Source of the DNA: an uncultured Lutibacter sp.
GTDB taxonomy: Bacteria; Bacteroidota; Bacteroidia; Flavobacteriales; Flavobacteriaceae
Reading direction: 5' to 3'
Assembly (NCBI RefSeq): GCF_947493565.1
Contig: NZ_CANLRG010000002.1
Span: 124,001 to 188,000 of the forward strand
Length of the DNA: 64,000 nt
This document shows, one piece after another, positions 61,378 to 64,000 of this stretch. The first letter of the stretch is position 1; each line of letters starts with the position of its first letter. The position numbers were made by a program, and so were the translations under genes. The notes under the pieces were generated by a model, which made no database searches, was not told the origin of the DNA, and was given only the letters and a program-made list of their open reading frames with translations.

Positions 61378-63522
61378 ATGAAAAAAATTTTAATAGTAAC
61401 AATGATTGGAGTTTTTATGATATCTTGTAAAAATTCTGAATCTGAAAAAACCAGTTTAAATTTGAAGTACCCTACAACTAAAAAAGTTGATACTATTACC
61501 AATTATTTTGGAACAGAAGTTAAAGATCCTTATAGATGGCTAGAAGATGATAGATCTAAAGAAACTGCAGATTGGGTAAGTGCGCAAAATGAAGTGACTT
61601 TTAACTACTTAACAAAAATTCCTTATCGGGAAGAGTTGAAAAATCGTTTAGAAAAATTATGGAATTACGAAAAAATTGGTTCTCCTTTTAAAGAAGGTGA
61701 ATACACTTATTTTTATAAAAATAATGGACTTCAAAACCAGCATGTTTTGTACCGGTTTAAAGGAAACGAAGAACCAGAAGTTTTTTTAGATCCAAATACA
61801 TTTTCTGAAGATGGTACAACATCGCTAGGCGGATTATCTTTTTCAAAAGATGGAAATACCATTGCCTATGCTATTTCTGAAGGTGGTTCTGATTGGAGAA
61901 AAATTATTATAATGGATGCTGTTTCTAAAGAAATTAAAGAAGATACCCTACTCGATGTTAAATTTAGTGGTCTTTCATGGAAAGGTAATGAAGGAATTTA
62001 CTATTCTAGTTATGAAAAACCAAAAGGAAGTGAACTTTCAGCAAAAACGGATCAACATCGTTTATTTTATCATAAATTAGGCACTTCACAAAAAGAAGAT
62101 ATTATAATTTTTGGGGATAAACAAAAAAGAAGATATGTAGGTGGTGGTGTTACTGAAGATGGCAAATACTTAATAATTAGCGCCTCGGTATCAACTTCTG
62201 GAAATGAATTATATATAAAAGATTTATCCAACCCTAATAGTGCAATTATTCCTATAATCACTAATTTTGACTACGATACTTCTGTTATTGATAATGATGA
62301 AGATACTCTTTTATTACTCACAAATTTAGATGCTCCAAACAAACGAGTTGTAAAAGTGAATGCAAAAAATCCAACACCTGAAAATTGGATTGATGTAATT
62401 TCAGAAACTAATAATGTATTAAATGTTACTACAGCAAGCAAAAGTATTTTTGCAAATTATATGGTTGATGCTGTTTCTCAAGTACAACAATACGATTACA
62501 ACGGAACATTAATTAGAGAAATTAAATTACCTGGAATAGGAACCGTTGGAGGCTTTAATGGGAAAAGCACAGATGAACTAATTTATTATTCATTTACAAA
62601 CTATACAACTCCCGGTTCAATTTATTCATTTAAACCTGCAAATGGCGAATCTAAATTATATGTAAAACCTGCTATAGATTTTAACTCTGATAATTTTGAA
62701 TCAACTCAAGTATTTTACACTTCAAAAGATGGAACTAAAATTCCTATGATTATTTCATATAAAAAAGGAACTGAATTAAATGGTAAAAATCCAACTATTT
62801 TATATGGTTATGGCGGTTTTAATATTAGTTTAACTCCAAGTTTTAGCATTGCTAATGCTGTTTGGATGGAACAAGGCGGTATTTATGCAGTTCCTAATTT
62901 AAGAGGTGGTGGTGAGTACGGAAAAGCTTGGCATGATGCTGGAACAAAACAACAAAAACAAAATGTATTTGATGATTTTATAGCCGCTGCAGAATATTTA
63001 ATTGAAAACAACTATACCTCTTCAGGTTACTTAGCTATTAGAGGAGGTTCTAATGGAGGTTTGTTAGTTGGTGCAACAATGACTCAAAGACCTAGCTTAA
63101 TGAAAGTGGCGTTACCTGCTGTTGGAGTTATGGATATGTTGCGTTACCATACTTTTACTGCTGGAGCAGGATGGGCTTATGATTATGGAACTTCTGAAGA
63201 GTCAAAAGAAATGTTTGAATACCTAAAAGGATATTCTCCTGTGCATAATGTAAAAGAAGGTGTTGAATACCCGGCAACTATGGTTACAACAGGAGACCAT
63301 GATGATAGAGTTGTACCTGCACATTCATTTAAGTTTGCCGCTGAATTACAAGCCAAACAAAGTGGAAGTAATGCTACCTTAATTCGTATTGAAACCAACG
63401 CAGGTCATGGTGCAGGAACACCTGTATCAAAAACTATTGAACAATACGCTGATATTTTTGGATTTACTTTATACAATATGGGATATAAAGAATTACCTAG
63501 TAAAACAAATGTTAAAGGTTAA
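61378..63522 (+). CDS. Prolyl oligopeptidase (S9A), lipoprotein-type
   Basis: This 714-residue protein has a lipoprotein signal with Cys17 (VFMISC). The N-terminal [13 protein letters not shown] block is followed by a seven-bladed propeller (about 75-440) and an alpha/beta-hydrolase domain. The catalytic triad is Ser558 in [12 protein letters not shown], Asp in [14 protein letters not shown] and His in [11 protein letters not shown]. It cleaves short proline-containing peptides, here at the periplasmic side of a membrane, probably for peptide nutrition. Own promoter box and terminator. Confidence 0.94.
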   Translation: MKKILIVTMIGVFMISCKNSESEKTSLNLKYPTTKKVDTITNYFGTEVKDPYRWLEDDRSKETADWVSAQNEVTFNYLTKIPYREELKNRLEKLWNYEKIGSPFKEGEYTYFYKNNGLQNQHVLYRFKGNEEPEVFLDPNTFSEDGTTSLGGLSFSKDGNTIAYAISEGGSDWRKIIIMDAVSKEIKEDTLLDVKFSGLSWKGNEGIYYSSYEKPKGSELSAKTDQHRLFYHKLGTSQKEDIIIFGDKQKRRYVGGGVTEDGKYLIISASVSTSGNELYIKDLSNPNSAIIPIITNFDYDTSVIDNDEDTLLLLTNLDAPNKRVVKVNAKNPTPENWIDVISETNNVLNVTTASKSIFANYMVDAVSQVQQYDYNGTLIREIKLPGIGTVGGFNGKSTDELIYYSFTNYTTPGSIYSFKPANGESKLYVKPAIDFNSDNFESTQVFYTSKDGTKIPMIISYKKGTELNGKNPTILYGYGGFNISLTPSFSIANAVWMEQGGIYAVPNLRGGGEYGKAWHDAGTKQQKQNVFDDFIAAAEYLIENNYTSSGYLAIRGGSNGGLLVGATMTQRPSLMKVALPAVGVMDMLRYHTFTAGAGWAYDYGTSEESKEMFEYLKGYSPVHNVKEGVEYPATMVTTGDHDDRVVPAHSFKFAAELQAKQSGSNATLIRIETNAGHGAGTPVSKTIEQYADIFGFTLYNMGYKELPSKTNVKG

Positions 63523-63542
63523 TTTTATAAATACTTTAATAG

Positions 63543-63570
63543 AAAAACCGTTCAATTGAACGGTTTTTTT
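63543..63570. terminator. Bidirectional terminator between the prolyl oligopeptidase and GreA-C-like genes
   Basis: The perfect palindrome CCGTTCAATTGAACGG is flanked by five A and seven T. It serves both convergent genes (stops at 63522 and 63576). Confidence 0.87.
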
Positions 63571-63575
63571 ATCAA

Positions 63576-64000
63576 TCAATATATTTCTATAATTTTTGTA
63601 TCATTAAAAGCAATTACATCTCCAACACTACTTCCCAATAATTGTTTACCTATTGGTGAATTAATTGAAACGGCAAAATAGTCTATATTTTTAATAAGAA
63701 TTTTACCTGCGCTTATTGCTAAATAATAAGTAGCTTTGTTGGTAATCACAACACTTCCTAAGCAACTTACTTTAGATGTTTTTCCAATAGATATTTTATT
63801 CAAAACTTCTTTCATTTGTTGTACTGAAGCTAATTGTTGACTAGCTTTTTCCATTTCTAATTGTAACATAGCTCTTCCCGTTTCATGCTTATCTCCTGCA
63901 GAACTCTTAGTTTCAGATAGCAGTGCTTTTTGATTCGAGTTCATCATTTGTTTAATGGTAAGCGATCTGTTATTTACAAATTGTAAACAAGCTTCAAATA
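63576..64000 (-). CDS. GreA/GreB C-terminal-domain-like protein, 5' end cut by window edge
   Basis: The frame is open from the stop at 63576 to the right edge, giving at least 140 residues, so the ATG pair at 63942-63947 is probably internal (it is preceded in frame by FEACLQFVNNRSLTIKQ). An N-terminal helical hairpin (SETKSSAGDKHETGRAMLQL) is followed by the GreA/B C-terminal FKBP-like fold (about VSCLGSVVITNKATYYLAIS to the end, with FAVSINSPIGKQLLG). Database entries often call this family 3-oxoacyl-ACP synthase, which the sequence does not support. A role at RNA polymerase is possible but unproven. Only a few N-terminal residues seem to be missing. Confidence 0.75.
   Translation of the reverse strand, partial: FEACLQFVNNRSLTIKQMMNSNQKALLSETKSSAGDKHETGRAMLQLEMEKASQQLASVQQMKEVLNKISIGKTSKVSCLGSVVITNKATYYLAISAGKILIKNIDYFAVSINSPIGKQLLGSSVGDVIAFNDTKIIEIY

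Noticed and set aside
1-64000. Search for tRNA, rRNA, CRISPR, insertion sequences, phage or defence genes
   Set aside because: Nearly all of the window is coding with short gaps, and no transposase, integrase, repeat array or cloverleaf-like segment was recognised by eye; a tRNAscan or defence-gene search was not possible here.

Overview
The window is a 64 kb piece of an AT-rich chromosome from a gliding-type Flavobacteriaceae (Bacteroidetes), probably a marine genus near Polaribacter, Tenacibaculum or Lutibacter. The evidence is gldH, a very large protein with a C-terminal type IX secretion (T9SS) sorting domain, a TonB-dependent receptor with a carboxypeptidase-regulatory-like N-terminus, Bacteroidetes-only lipoprotein families (DUF4292, DUF4837), and many copies of the Bacteroidetes promoter -7 box TAnnTTTG just upstream of genes. 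The content is ordinary housekeeping and envelope biology. I see no phage, insertion sequence, CRISPR array, rRNA, tRNA or island boundary.

Layout. 1-8.0 kb: two halves of an AddAB/RecBCD-like nuclease (the B-like half is cut by the window edge) flank a tandem OmpA pair and kbl. 8.0-9.0 kb: two TerB-like paralogues. 9.1-13.7 kb: mfd, a DMT permease and a small orphan gene. 13.7-16.0 kb: HAD phosphatase, deoxyribosyltransferase-like protein and dprA. 16.1-20.6 kb: HU/SPOR protein, acyl-CoA thioesterase, then the minus-strand TPR / DUF4292 / EnvC-like operon. 20.7-26.2 kb: ABC-F protein, PolB-like exonuclease, an OmpR-type two-component pair and a GT28-like glycosyltransferase with an odd 5' end. 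26.2-31.3 kb: purD, a DUF6909-like protein, an S41 protease and rnpA. 31.5-40.9 kb: glutaryl-CoA dehydrogenase, the 1580-residue T9SS cargo protein, a TonB-dependent receptor and recO. 40.9-45.2 kb: a candidate small RNA, a small orphan gene, a LytS/LytTR two-component pair, a PAQR protein and plsC. 45.3 kb: trpS. 46.3-56.5 kb: a long minus-strand operon ricT-gldH-PBP1A-acyl-CoA synthetase-xth-OmpA lipoprotein-MltD-DUF4837. 56.6-64 kb: ferredoxin plus U32 hydroxylase, a Kelch protein, asd, trxA, a prolyl oligopeptidase lipoprotein and a GreA-C-like gene cut by the right edge.

The genes fall into an envelope group (PBP1A, MltD, EnvC-like activator, OmpA proteins, GldH, TonB receptor, T9SS cargo) and a DNA-integrity group (AddAB-like, Mfd, DprA, RecO, ExoIII, PolB-like exonuclease). 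Tail-to-tail gene pairs come in two types: four share a perfect or near-perfect bidirectional terminator palindrome, and four abut or overlap with no terminator. Several long reading frames begin at implausible TTG codons; I moved those starts to the ATG (or TTG for mfd) supported by signal peptides, family N-termini or promoter position.

The two observations most worth following are a glycosyltransferase whose essential N-terminus has no usable start codon unless a nine-base A run slips (about 26.22 kb), and a self-contained 120-base transcription unit upstream of recO with its own promoter box and terminator (41.02-41.15 kb).
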